Origin: Fen-999 sp964469455
Lineage (GTDB): Bacteria; Pseudomonadota; Gammaproteobacteria; Burkholderiales; Rhodocyclaceae
Length of the DNA stretch: 64,000 bases
Assembly (NCBI GenBank): GCA_964469455.1
Contig: CAYXZX010000002.1
Span: 4,500-68,499, forward strand
Reading direction: 5' to 3'
Shown: piece after piece, positions 55,021-63,398 of the stretch
How positions within the stretch are numbered: the first letter of the stretch is position 1
How the letters are laid out: each line of letters starts with the position of its first letter
Program-made: the position numbers and the translations under genes
Notes under the pieces: model-generated
What the model saw: the letters and a program-made list of their open reading frames with translations, nothing else
Databases searched by the model: none
Told to the model about the DNA's origin: nothing

Positions 55021-55848
55021 ATGAGATTCTCTGGGAAAGTGGTTGTGGTAACCGGCGCCGGCCAGGGCATTGGCCGGGCGACGGCGCAACTGTTCGCTCG
55101 CGAGGGAGCGAAAGTGGTTGCGGTGGATATCAACGAGGCTGCGGCGAAGGAGACCTTGTCCCAGGTGGGCAGCTCGGATACCGGCATGGCCGCTTCGTGC
55201 AACATCGCCGACAGCGGCGCCGTCAAGGCGCTGTTCGCGGCCGTTGAAGCTAAGCTCGGCGGCGTCAATGTGCTCGTCAACAATGCTGGCATCGGCTCGG
55301 CCAAGAACGATGGCTTCGACAAGTTGCTCGCCCGCATGGGCGAACGCGGCGCTCAGATGGCGCGCGGCGAGAAGCCGACAGTGTTTCCCGACATCATCAT
55401 CGACATGGAGGACGAGGGCTGGCAGGGCGTCATGAACGTCAACCTCAACGGCACCTTCTACTGCACGCGTGAAGCCGTGCGCTCCATGGTCAAGCACGGC
55501 ATCAAGGGCGCGATCGTCAGCATCTCGAGCACGGCCGCCATGTCCGGCGAAGGCGCGCTGCACTATGCAGCCTCCAAGTCCGCCCTGATCGGCATGACCC
55601 GGAGTCTGGCGCGTGAAGTCGCGCCTCGCGGTATCCGTGTCAACAACGTCATGCCGGGGCCGGTCAATACGCCCATCATGAGCGGTGTCAGCCAGGCGTG
55701 GATCGATTCCATGGTGGCGGGCATTCCGCTCGGCCGCATGGCCGAGCCGGAAGACATCGCCCGCACTGTTGCCTTCGTGGCTTCCGACGACGCGGCGATG
55801 ATCACCGGTGCGGATATCGTCGCCAACGGCGGTTCGTATTTCAAGTAG
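55021..55848 (+). CDS. SDR family oxidoreductase with insertion after NNAG
   Basis: 275 residues. TGAGQGIG near 12, NNAGIGSAK and YAASK, with serine in VSISSTAAM. About 20 extra residues (FDKLLARMGERGAQMARGEK) follow the NNAG motif, an insertion that may shape the substrate pocket. GGGGGAG lies 8 nt before the ATG. First gene of the plus-strand operon leading to the OYE-MaoC fusion. May be a hydroxyacyl-CoA or 17-beta-type hydroxysteroid dehydrogenase. Confidence 0.84.
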   Translation: MRFSGKVVVVTGAGQGIGRATAQLFAREGAKVVAVDINEAAAKETLSQVGSSDTGMAASCNIADSGAVKALFAAVEAKLGGVNVLVNNAGIGSAKNDGFDKLLARMGERGAQMARGEKPTVFPDIIIDMEDEGWQGVMNVNLNGTFYCTREAVRSMVKHGIKGAIVSISSTAAMSGEGALHYAASKSALIGMTRSLAREVAPRGIRVNNVMPGPVNTPIMSGVSQAWIDSMVAGIPLGRMAEPEDIARTVAFVASDDAAMITGADIVANGGSYFK

Positions 55849-55860
55849 GAGGAGAGGAAC

Positions 55861-56634
55861 ATGGCGGGAAGAGTGCAGGGCAAGGTCGCCTTCGTGACTG
55901 GCGGCGGGACCGGTATTGGCGAGGCGACCGCCCACCGTTTGGCCGAGGAGGGTGCGACCGTTGTAGTCTGCGGCCGGCGCAAGGAGCCTTTGGAGGCAGT
56001 CGTTGCCGCCATCAAGGCAAAGGGCGGCAAGGCGGACTTCGCGGTGGCGGATGTCAGCAACGAGGCCCAGATCGTGGGCGCCATCGAGGCAGCGGCGCAG
56101 CGTCACGGCCGGCTGGACATTCTGGTCAACAATGCCATGGCGTTTACCTGGGGTGGTGTCGATACCATGTCCACAGCCGATTGGCATGCCAACTTCGCCA
56201 CCACCGTGGACGGCACCTTCTGGGGCACCCGCACGGCGGTAAAAATCATGAAGACCCAGGGGGGGGGCAGCATCGTCAATATCGCCTCCATTTGCGGTCT
56301 GTTTGGCACGGCGTGGATGACCGGCTATAGCGCCGCGAAGGCGGCGATCATCAATTTCTCGCGCGCAGTGTCGTCGGAGGGCGCAGCCGGCAACATTCGG
56401 TGCAACGTGGTGATTCCCGGTGTCGTGGCGACTCCGGCCACCGCCGACATGCTCAGCAACGAAGCTTCGCGCAAGAACACCGAAAAGCTGATTCCGATGA
56501 GGCGCATCGGCGAGCCGGTGGAACTGGCCAACGCGGTTCTCTTCCTTGCTTCGGACGAGGCTTCGTACATCACTGGCGCCACCCTGTCCGTCGACGGCGG
56601 GCGCGCTGCCGACCTGATCACGGCAATCGAGTAA
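55861..56634 (+). CDS. SDR family oxidoreductase (IpdF-like candidate)
   Basis: 257 residues, standard FabG-type: TGGGTGIG, NNAMAF, serine in ASICGLF and YSAAK. In mycobacteria IpdF is an FabG-like reductase acting on the 5-oxo group of HIP-CoA in the same pathway as IpdC and EchA20; this gene, 2.3 kb from ipdA, is a reasonable candidate but sequence alone does not show it. A run of nine G (56259-56267) lies inside the gene, in frame as Gly-Gly-Gly. Confidence 0.82.
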   Translation: MAGRVQGKVAFVTGGGTGIGEATAHRLAEEGATVVVCGRRKEPLEAVVAAIKAKGGKADFAVADVSNEAQIVGAIEAAAQRHGRLDILVNNAMAFTWGGVDTMSTADWHANFATTVDGTFWGTRTAVKIMKTQGGGSIVNIASICGLFGTAWMTGYSAAKAAIINFSRAVSSEGAAGNIRCNVVIPGVVATPATADMLSNEASRKNTEKLIPMRRIGEPVELANAVLFLASDEASYITGATLSVDGGRAADLITAIE

Positions 56635-56638
56635 GGCC

Positions 56639-57268
56639 GTGACCAATGCCACGCTCGAGGCACGCATCGATCGACTGGAGTCGATCGATGCCATTCGTCA
56701 ACTGGCCGGACGCTATTCGCTGTCGCTGGACATGCGCGATCTCAATGCCCATGTCAACCTGTTCGCGCACGACATTCGCGTCGGCAAGGGGCTGGTGGGG
56801 CGGGCGCATCTGAAGGCTTGGGTAGACGACACCCTGCGCAACCAGTTCACCGGCACCTCGCATCATCTCGGGCAGCACATCATCGAGTTCAAGGATGCCG
56901 ACCATGCGCTCGGCGTGGTCTACTCCAAGAACGAGCACGAATGCGGCGCCGAGTGGGTGATCATGCAGATGCTGTACTGGGACGATTACGAACGCATCGA
57001 TGGTGCGTGGTATTTCCGGCGGCGGCTGCCTTGCTATTGGTACGCGACCGATCTCAACAAGCCGCCCATCGGTGACATGAAGATGCGCTGGCCGGGACGC
57101 GAGCCCTACTGGGGAAGTTTCCACGAGTTGTTCCCGTCGTGGAAGGAGTTCTGGGCCAATCGACCCGAACGTGACAAGCTTCCCGAGGTGGCGGCTCCAG
57201 CGCCGGTCGATCGCTTCCTGGAAACCATGAGGCGGGGCACGCCTGCTCCGAAAATGAGGATACGCTGA
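56639..57268 (+). CDS. SnoaL/NTF2-like protein
   Basis: 209 residues starting with GTG 4 nt after the SDR stop. The opening RIDRLESIDAIRQLAGRYSLSLDMRDL is the typical helix of the SnoaL-like (NTF2 fold) family. A tryptophan/histidine-rich pocket region follows (HHLGQHIIEFKD, WVIMQMLYWDDY). Such proteins act as hydratases, isomerases (as ketosteroid isomerase) or cofactor-free lyases. A ketosteroid-isomerase-like role is possible in this setting but the catalytic Tyr/Asp pair was not identified. Confidence 0.72.
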   Translation: MTNATLEARIDRLESIDAIRQLAGRYSLSLDMRDLNAHVNLFAHDIRVGKGLVGRAHLKAWVDDTLRNQFTGTSHHLGQHIIEFKDADHALGVVYSKNEHECGAEWVIMQMLYWDDYERIDGAWYFRRRLPCYWYATDLNKPPIGDMKMRWPGREPYWGSFHELFPSWKEFWANRPERDKLPEVAAPAPVDRFLETMRRGTPAPKMRIR

Positions 57269-57271
57269 ACC

Positions 57272-58810
57272 ATGAGTCGCCTGTTCGAGCCCATGCAGAT
57301 GGGCAGCCTGTCGCTGGCCAATCGCATCGTCATGGCACCCATGACCCGCAGCCGCGCCGATGCCGGCGCCATGCCCAACGACATGATGGTCGAGTATTAC
57401 CGTCAGCGCGCCAGTGCCGGTCTGATCGTCACGGAAGGCACTGCACCTTCGCCTGATGGCATAGGGTACTGCCGGACACCCGGAATTTATGACGAGTCTC
57501 AAGTCGCCGCCTGGCGTCGCGTGACCGATGCCGTGCACGCCGAGGGCGGTCGCATCGTGCTTCAGGTCATGCACTGCGGACGGATCGGTGCCGTTCAAAA
57601 CAGGCCGACGGGAGCGCGCGCAGTGGCACCGTCGGCGGTTCGTGCCGCCGGCAAGATTTACACCGACGCAGCCGGCATGCAGCAACACGACATGCCGTGC
57701 GCACTCGAGACGTCGGAGATTGCCGGCGTCATCAACGAGTATCGTCAGGCCACGGCCAATGCCGTGGCTGCTGGCTTCGACGGCGTGGAACTCCACTGCA
57801 CCAGTGGATATCTGCCGATGCAGTTCCTGGCGGGAAACACCAATCTGCGTACCGATGCCTATGGCGGGTCCGCGGAAAACCGCGTCCGTTTTGTCATCGA
57901 AGCGCTTGAAGCCATGGCCGCTGTCATTGGCGCGGATCGATTGGGCATCAGGATCTGTCCCGGCAATCCGTTCAACGACGTGGCCGACAGCAATCCGGCC
58001 GAAACCTATGGCGCTCTCCTGAAGGGGCTGGCGCACCTTGGGCTGGCCTACCTGCACGTGATTCGGTCGCCGCTCGTGTATTTCGATGCCTTTGCCTTTG
58101 CACGGGCCAACTTCGACGGTGCCATGATCCTCAACGACGGCTTCGACGGCGATTCGGCCCGGCGCGCAGTCATGGCGGAGGCGCGCAATGCAGTATCGTT
58201 CGGGCGCCATTTCATAGGCAATCCCGACCTGGTGGCAAGGCTGCGAGAGAGGCGACCTCTGGCGGAATTCGATTTGAAGGCGCTGTATACGCCCGGAACC
58301 GCCGGCTACTCGGACTATCCGCCGGCTGCGTTGGCAAAGATCGAGAAGCGGCAGGTGCGAGCCGATGACTTGGAAGCCATGAAGTCATTGGTCAGCGACA
58401 AATTCTGCGGCTGGAGCAACGAAGTGCTCGTGGATCAGGATTTGATCAACCGGTTTGCCGACCTTTCCGGGGACGACTACTGGATACATACGGACCCCGA
58501 GCGAGCTGCCAGGCAAAGTCCCTTCAAGACCACCATTGCGCACGGCGCGCTGGTGCAGATACTGCAGTCGCGCTTTCAGATGCCCATGGAATTCGAGGTC
58601 GTGGGTTTCAACAACATGCTCAATTACGGCTCGGATCGGCTGCGCTTCCCGTCGCCCGTGACTGTCGGCAGCCGAATCCACGGCCGCGCGCGGGTCAAGG
58701 CCGTGGAAAAGGTCAAGAGCGGTACGCAACTCATTCTGGAAATGAATATTCACGTCGTTGGCAACGATCGTCCGTCGGTCATCAACGACCTGGTAATCCT
58801 GTACATGTAG
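57272..58810 (+). CDS. Old Yellow Enzyme fused to MaoC-like hydratase domain
   Basis: 512 residues in two parts. Residues 1-340 are an NADH:flavin oxidoreductase: VMAPMTRSR near 20, GRIVLQVMHCGR near 93 and the FMN-phosphate segment GRHFIGNPDL at 311-320. The OYE substrate pair HxxN/H reads His175-Cys-Thr-Ser178, so the second residue is changed while Tyr180 is kept. Residues 375-512 are a MaoC hot-dog domain with Asp401-x4-His406 in GDDYWIHTD. A reductase joined to a hydratase suggests sequential action on one enone/enoyl intermediate. Start is 3 nt after the SnoaL stop. Confidence 0.88.
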   Translation: MSRLFEPMQMGSLSLANRIVMAPMTRSRADAGAMPNDMMVEYYRQRASAGLIVTEGTAPSPDGIGYCRTPGIYDESQVAAWRRVTDAVHAEGGRIVLQVMHCGRIGAVQNRPTGARAVAPSAVRAAGKIYTDAAGMQQHDMPCALETSEIAGVINEYRQATANAVAAGFDGVELHCTSGYLPMQFLAGNTNLRTDAYGGSAENRVRFVIEALEAMAAVIGADRLGIRICPGNPFNDVADSNPAETYGALLKGLAHLGLAYLHVIRSPLVYFDAFAFARANFDGAMILNDGFDGDSARRAVMAEARNAVSFGRHFIGNPDLVARLRERRPLAEFDLKALYTPGTAGYSDYPPAALAKIEKRQVRADDLEAMKSLVSDKFCGWSNEVLVDQDLINRFADLSGDDYWIHTDPERAARQSPFKTTIAHGALVQILQSRFQMPMEFEVVGFNNMLNYGSDRLRFPSPVTVGSRIHGRARVKAVEKVKSGTQLILEMNIHVVGNDRPSVINDLVILYM

Positions 58811-58845
58811 GGCGTCGTGGATTCGTTGGGCAATCAGGCCATTGT

Positions 58846-58861
58846 TAGTCCCAACGGACGA
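58846..58861. promoter_or_regulatory. candidate operator palindrome, site D
   Basis: TAGTCCCAACGGACGA: arms TAGTCC and GGACGA around CAAC, one mismatch. It lies in the 172-base gap before ipdA, 122 bases upstream of the start used, so it could regulate the ipd operon separately from the upstream fusion gene. Confidence 0.52.
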
Positions 58862-58982
58862 TGAATTCTGGCGGGGCGGTCGGGGAGAATCATGAGCATA
58901 CCGATCGCTTTCGTCATGCTGATTGGAATGATTCGCCTAGCCAGTCACCGAGTTGGAGGCTTGGCAGGATCGGCGGTTGATA

Positions 58983-59870
58983 ATGGGGCTGACCATGGAC
59001 AAAGAAACAACCGCAGCACGGGCGATTGCCGGGCTGCAGGATGGCATGACGATCGGTATTGGCGGCTGGGGACCGCGACGCAAGCCGATGGCATTGGTTC
59101 GCGAGTTGCTTCGTTCGAACCTGAAGGATCTGACCATCGTGGCATATGGCGGTGCCGACGTCGGCATGCTGTGCGCCGCCGGCAAAGTCAGGAGGGTGAT
59201 ATTCGCCTTCGTCTCGCTCGACTTCATTCCGCTCGAGCCGTACTTCCGGAGCGCTCGACAGAATGGCGCCATCGAAGTCATGGAAATCGACGAGGGCATG
59301 TTCCTTCTGGGGCTCAAGGCTGCGGCGATGCGCATTCCCTTCATTCCAACGCGCATTGGACTTGGCACAGATGTGCTCAAGTACAGTTCGCAGATCAAGG
59401 TCATCGATTCGCCATATGATGACAAGGCCTGGGTGGCCATGCCGGCGTTGCCGCTCGATGCGGCCTTGCTGCACGTAGATCGGGCGGATGCCCGGGGTGT
59501 CTGCCAGATATGCGGCCCGGATCACTACATGGATGACTTGTTCGCCCGGGCGGCCGGCAAGGTGTTCGTCAGCTGCGACGAACTGGTCGATACGGAGTTC
59601 TTCGCCGATCCGGCGCAGGCTCGACAGGTCTATTGGGAGCGTTCCCAGACCACCGGCGTGATTCACCAGCCGGGGGGGGCGCATCCCAGTTCCTGCGCAC
59701 CGCTCTACGGCTTTGACGTCAAGCATTTCAAGGAATACGCGGCCAGTTCCAAGGAAGCCGGTGGCTGGACCCAGTATTTCGAGCGCTACGTCGCCTGTGG
59801 CGAAGAGGAATACCTCAACCGGGTCGGCGGCATGGCGGCGATTCGCCAACTGCCCTTGCCGGTGTTCTAG
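58983..59870 (+). CDS. ipdA: IpdA-like CoA-transferase alpha subunit (ring C hydrolase)
   Basis: 295 residues. Close to mycobacterial IpdA throughout: GMTIGIGGWGPRRKPMALVR at the start, YGGADVGMLCAAGKV, and Glu104 in IDEGM at the position of the essential IpdA Glu105. GGAHPSSCAPLYG follows. IpdAB hydrolyses COCHEA-CoA, opening steroid ring C after ring D is cleaved; Comamonas calls it ScdL1. Starts at 58983 or 58995; neither has a strong ribosome site. First gene of the ipd operon, with site D just upstream. Confidence 0.88.
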   Translation: MGLTMDKETTAARAIAGLQDGMTIGIGGWGPRRKPMALVRELLRSNLKDLTIVAYGGADVGMLCAAGKVRRVIFAFVSLDFIPLEPYFRSARQNGAIEVMEIDEGMFLLGLKAAAMRIPFIPTRIGLGTDVLKYSSQIKVIDSPYDDKAWVAMPALPLDAALLHVDRADARGVCQICGPDHYMDDLFARAAGKVFVSCDELVDTEFFADPAQARQVYWERSQTTGVIHQPGGAHPSSCAPLYGFDVKHFKEYAASSKEAGGWTQYFERYVACGEEEYLNRVGGMAAIRQLPLPVF

Positions 59871-59891
59871 AGATTGATCCGGGAGCGTTCC

Positions 59892-60659
59892 GTGAGCGAC
59901 TACAAACTGGTTGACCTGATCATCTGCGCGGCTGCCGAGGCATGGCGCAACGACGGGGAGGTTCTGGCGACGGGCATTGGTGTGGTGCCGCGACTCGCGG
60001 CCTCGCTATGCATGAAGACGATCAATTCCGACCTGATGATGACGGATTCGGAAGCATGGCTGGTGAGCGAACCGGTGCCGATCGGACCCCGCGGAGCCTA
60101 CAAGCCTCGCCTGGAAACCTGGATGGGTTTTTCCAGGATATTCGATAACGTGTGGGGCGGGCGGCGTCATGCCATGGTCGGTCCAACGCAGATCGACCGT
60201 TTCGGACAGGCCAATATTTCCTGCATAGGTGCGGATTACCGACGTCCCAAGGCCCAGATGCTTGGCGTGCGGGGCTTCCCCGGCAACTCGATCAATCACG
60301 CCAACTCGTTCTTCGTGCCCAGCCACAACAGCAAGGTCTTCGTTGCCGGCGAGGTCGACATGGTGGCTTCGATAGGCTACAACCCGGCGCGTATGCCCAA
60401 GGGCTACACCTTCGCCGATATCGATATTCGTCGGATCATCACCAACCTCTGCATCCTCGATTTCGGTGGGCCGGATCGCCAGATCCGCATTCACTCGCTT
60501 CATCCGGGCGTTTCGGTGGATGATGTCGTGAGCAATACCGGCTTCCCGCTATGCGTGCCGAATGGAATTCCCGTGACGCCCGAGCCGACCCAGGCTCAAC
60601 TGGCATTGCTCGCCGAACTCGATCCGCATGACTTGCGGTCGACGGCGTTAGGCGCTTGA
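59892..60659 (+). CDS. ipdB: IpdB-like CoA-transferase beta subunit (ring C hydrolase)
   Basis: 255 residues. GTG start at 59892 with GGGAG 6 nt before. Conserved segments with mycobacterial IpdB: WMGFSRIFDNVWGGRRHAMVG, the QIDRFGQANIS stretch, GVRGFPGNSINHANSFFV and the C-terminal DFGGPDRQIRIHSLHPGVS. It forms the alpha2beta2 enzyme with the upstream subunit. The spacing (21 nt) and order match the steroid ring C/D cluster of actinobacteria and Comamonas. Confidence 0.88.
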   Translation: MSDYKLVDLIICAAAEAWRNDGEVLATGIGVVPRLAASLCMKTINSDLMMTDSEAWLVSEPVPIGPRGAYKPRLETWMGFSRIFDNVWGGRRHAMVGPTQIDRFGQANISCIGADYRRPKAQMLGVRGFPGNSINHANSFFVPSHNSKVFVAGEVDMVASIGYNPARMPKGYTFADIDIRRIITNLCILDFGGPDRQIRIHSLHPGVSVDDVVSNTGFPLCVPNGIPVTPEPTQAQLALLAELDPHDLRSTALGA

Positions 60660-60669
60660 GGGGACCCGC

Positions 60670-61098
60670 GTGGGAGCCAAGACACAGATCGCCGCCCTGC
60701 CTGGCTGGTATTCGCTGGATCGCGAGCCGCATTTGATTGGTTCGCGGTGCGTCGCTTGCGGTACCTATTACTTTCCGCTTAGAACCACGGCTTGCCGAAA
60801 TCCGGCCTGCGGCAACGATCAACTTCAAGAGGTTCCGCTGTCGCGAACCGGGAAACTCTGGTCGTTCACCGATGCCTGTTACCAGCCGCCGGAACCCTTT
60901 CCGGCACCAGACCCTTTCGTTCCTTTTGCCATTGCTGCAGTCGAACTCGACGATGAGCGCATGGTCGTGCTGGGCCAGGTGGTGAGCGGGGTCGATGTCG
61001 GGCAGCTTCGCCTGGGCATGTCGATGGAACTGGTGCTCGAGCCATTGTTTGCCGACGACACGACCGAGAGCCTCGTCTGGAAATGGAGGCCAGCCTGA
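60670..61098 (+). CDS. DUF35 OB-fold/zinc-ribbon protein
   Basis: 142 residues starting with GTG. Zinc ribbon Cys27, Cys30, Cys42 and Cys47, then an OB-fold acyl-CoA-binding domain ending LVWKWRP. DUF35 proteins bind thiolase-like partners: ChsH2 with the Ltp2 aldolase, for example. Here the thiolase starts 4 nt after its stop, so the two are probably a complex. Its place inside the ipd operon suggests a ring C/D step. Confidence 0.87.
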   Translation: MGAKTQIAALPGWYSLDREPHLIGSRCVACGTYYFPLRTTACRNPACGNDQLQEVPLSRTGKLWSFTDACYQPPEPFPAPDPFVPFAIAAVELDDERMVVLGQVVSGVDVGQLRLGMSMELVLEPLFADDTTESLVWKWRPA

Positions 61099-61102
61099 GA
61101 TC

Positions 61103-62284
61103 ATGACTAGAGAGATCGCTGTTCTCGGTGTCGGGATGCACCCATGGGGCAAGTGGGGCAGGAACTTTGTCGAGTACGGGCTGGTGGCGGCTCGGGCGGC
61201 TTTGGCCGATGCCGGAGTCGATTGGCGCAAGATTCAGTTCGTTTCAGGCGCGGCCACCATTCGTTGCGGTTATCCCGGATACGTGTCGGGTGCCACGTTC
61301 GCACAGGCGCTTGGCTGGCAAGGCGCACAGGTGAATACGTCCTATGCAGCGTGCGCTTCGGGCTCGCAAGCCCTCGCGGCGGCGCGTTCCAAGATTCTCG
61401 CGGGCGAATGCGATGTCGCTTTGGTCATTGGTGCCGATACGACGCCTAAGGGCTTTCTTGCTCCGCAAAAGGGAGAGCGTCCGGATGACCCTGACTGGGT
61501 CCGCTTCCGCCTCGGTATCACCAATCCAACGTATTTTGGTATCTACGCTCGTCGGCGCATGGGGCTCTACGGTGACACGCAGGAGGATTTTGCGAGAGTC
61601 AAGGTCAAGAATGCCGATCACGGTTTTGGCAATCCGAACGCCCGCTACCGCAAGCGGTTCACCATGGAGGACGTGGCTGCATCGGCGATGGTGGCCAATC
61701 CGCTGAGATTGATGGATATCTGCGCAACGTCGGATGGTGCGGCAGCACTGATCGTGTCGAGCCTTGATTTCGCGCGTCGTCACGGTCGGGGTGACGCCGT
61801 CCGCATCGCCGCCATTTCAACCGTTACTCCCACGTTCGCCTCGGAAGTCCTGGAAATGCCCGACTTGGCCACTGACTCGGCAGTGGCGGCAGATGCCTGT
61901 CGTTTCCGCGCGGCGCTGCCCCGCAAGGCTTACGAGGAAGCCGGAATCGGACCCGAGGATGTGAGCGTCGCCGAAGTCTACGATCTGTCGACGGCGCTGG
62001 AACTGGATTGGTACGAAGACTTGCAGTTCTGTCCGCGTGGCGACGCGGCCCGTCTGGTTCGCGAAGGCGTGACGCGTCTGGGGGGGCGTCTGCCGGTCAA
62101 TCCATCGGGTGGGTTGGCGTGTTTCGGCGAAGCGGTGCCGGCACAGGCGCTGGCACAGGTATGCGAACTCACGTGGCAATTGAGGGGCACGGCAGATGGT
62201 CGCCAGGTCGACGGCGCCAGGGTCGGCATCACCGCCAATCAGGGGTTGTTCGGACACGGATCTTCCGTGATTGTCAAGAAATAG
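61103..62284 (+). CDS. Ltp/SCP-x-type thiolase-fold protein
   Basis: 393 residues. The nucleophile Cys84 is present in YAACASG, but the usual catalytic His of the GHPxG segment is missing: the region reads NPSGGLACFGEAVPAQA. The C-terminus has NQGLFGHGSS where CxG is normally found. This is the lipid-transfer-protein pattern seen in retroaldolases and degenerate thiolases that work with DUF35 partners. Either a retroaldolase or a modified thiolase for a ring-derived acyl-CoA is possible; a FadA6-like role is less likely given the residue changes. Confidence 0.83.
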   Translation: MTREIAVLGVGMHPWGKWGRNFVEYGLVAARAALADAGVDWRKIQFVSGAATIRCGYPGYVSGATFAQALGWQGAQVNTSYAACASGSQALAAARSKILAGECDVALVIGADTTPKGFLAPQKGERPDDPDWVRFRLGITNPTYFGIYARRRMGLYGDTQEDFARVKVKNADHGFGNPNARYRKRFTMEDVAASAMVANPLRLMDICATSDGAAALIVSSLDFARRHGRGDAVRIAAISTVTPTFASEVLEMPDLATDSAVAADACRFRAALPRKAYEEAGIGPEDVSVAEVYDLSTALELDWYEDLQFCPRGDAARLVREGVTRLGGRLPVNPSGGLACFGEAVPAQALAQVCELTWQLRGTADGRQVDGARVGITANQGLFGHGSSVIVKK

Positions 62285-62300
62285 GGATACGGGAAACACC

Positions 62301-63398
62301 ATGCACGCAGGTGCCTTGCTTCGCACGCCCATGACCGAGGCGCTCGGTTGCCGCTACCCGATCATGCAAACCGCCATGGGATGGGTGGCAGATGCCGGAC
62401 TGGTGATCGCAACGACGCGCGCAGGCGGTTTTGGTTTCCTCGCCGGAGCGACAATCGCACCCGCCGATCTCGAGAACCAGATCGTCAAGGTGAGAGATGC
62501 GACCGGGGGCAGCAATTTTGGTCTGAACTTTCACATGTTCCAGGAAAACGCCCAGCAGTGTTTCGATCTCGCGATCAAGCACAAACTGCGGGCGGTCAGC
62601 TACGGGCGTGGCCCCGACAAGAAGACGATACAACGCTTCAAGGAAGCTGGAATTCTCTGCATCCCCACCGTGGGTGCTGCAAAACACGCAGTCAAGGCAG
62701 TTCAACTCGGCGCCGACATGATCACGATCCAGGGAGGAGAGGGAGGTGGCCACACCGGCAGCGTTCCGACGTCCATCCTGTTGCCGCAGGTTCTCGATTC
62801 GGTCAAGGTACCCGTGATTGCCGCCGGCGGCATTTCGACCGGCAGAGGACTGGCTTCCGCTCTCGCGGCGGGTGCAGCCGGCATCGCCATGGGTACGCGG
62901 TTCCTGATGACCACCGACGTGCCGACGCCGGCAAGCACCCTTGCCAAGTACGTCGAAGTGGACGACGTATCGAACATCCGGGTCACCACCGCAGTCGATG
63001 GAATGCGTCATCGGATGATCGACAACCCGTTCATACGCCGCCTAGAGTCGGCAGGCCCCGTGGGGCGTTTGTTGATTGCCTTGCGTAGCGCCTGGCAATG
63101 GAAAGCCCAGACGGGTATGAGCGTCAGTCACATGATCGAAGTTCTCGTCAGGGCGATCAAGGAGGACCCATCGGCTGTATCTCAGGTGGTGATGTCGGCA
63201 AATCAGCCGGTGCTCCTCCAGCATTCGATGGTCCAAGGGCGCCCAGATGAGGGAATTCTCCCGAGTGGCCAGGTTGCCGCCGCGATCGGAGAGCTGAAGA
63301 GCTGCAAGGACGTCATCGAAGGCATCGCGGTGGAGGCCGAGGCCTGCCTGCGCGCTTTATGTGAACGCGCTGAAGGAGGCAAGGAGACCACATCATGA
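62301..63398 (+). CDS. ipdC: IpdC-like flavoprotein (nitronate monooxygenase family)
   Basis: 365 residues, FMN TIM barrel: GADMITIQGGEGGGHTGSVPT and VPVIAAGGISTGRGLASALAAGAAGIAMGTRF are the FMN motifs. Length and gene order match mycobacterial IpdC (about 355 residues), which oxidises the 5-hydroxy HIC-CoA intermediate ahead of ring D opening; Comamonas names it ScdK. ATG 62301 with GGGAA upstream. Its stop overlaps the echA20 start by 4 nt. Confidence 0.85.
   Translation: MHAGALLRTPMTEALGCRYPIMQTAMGWVADAGLVIATTRAGGFGFLAGATIAPADLENQIVKVRDATGGSNFGLNFHMFQENAQQCFDLAIKHKLRAVSYGRGPDKKTIQRFKEAGILCIPTVGAAKHAVKAVQLGADMITIQGGEGGGHTGSVPTSILLPQVLDSVKVPVIAAGGISTGRGLASALAAGAAGIAMGTRFLMTTDVPTPASTLAKYVEVDDVSNIRVTTAVDGMRHRMIDNPFIRRLESAGPVGRLLIALRSAWQWKAQTGMSVSHMIEVLVRAIKEDPSAVSQVVMSANQPVLLQHSMVQGRPDEGILPSGQVAAAIGELKSCKDVIEGIAVEAEACLRALCERAEGGKETTS

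Noticed and set aside
56259..56267. Run of nine G in an SDR gene (also eight G at 59672-59679 in ipdA) as phase-variation tracts
   Set aside because: Both are in frame and encode conserved glycines; no sign of an on/off switch, and no neighbouring repeats.
58892..59419. Open frame with a hydrophobic start and GGGGAG upstream, just before ipdA
   Set aside because: It runs out of frame through ipdA, becomes His/Arg/Gly-rich and matches no family; the hydrophobic start is about 15 residues only.
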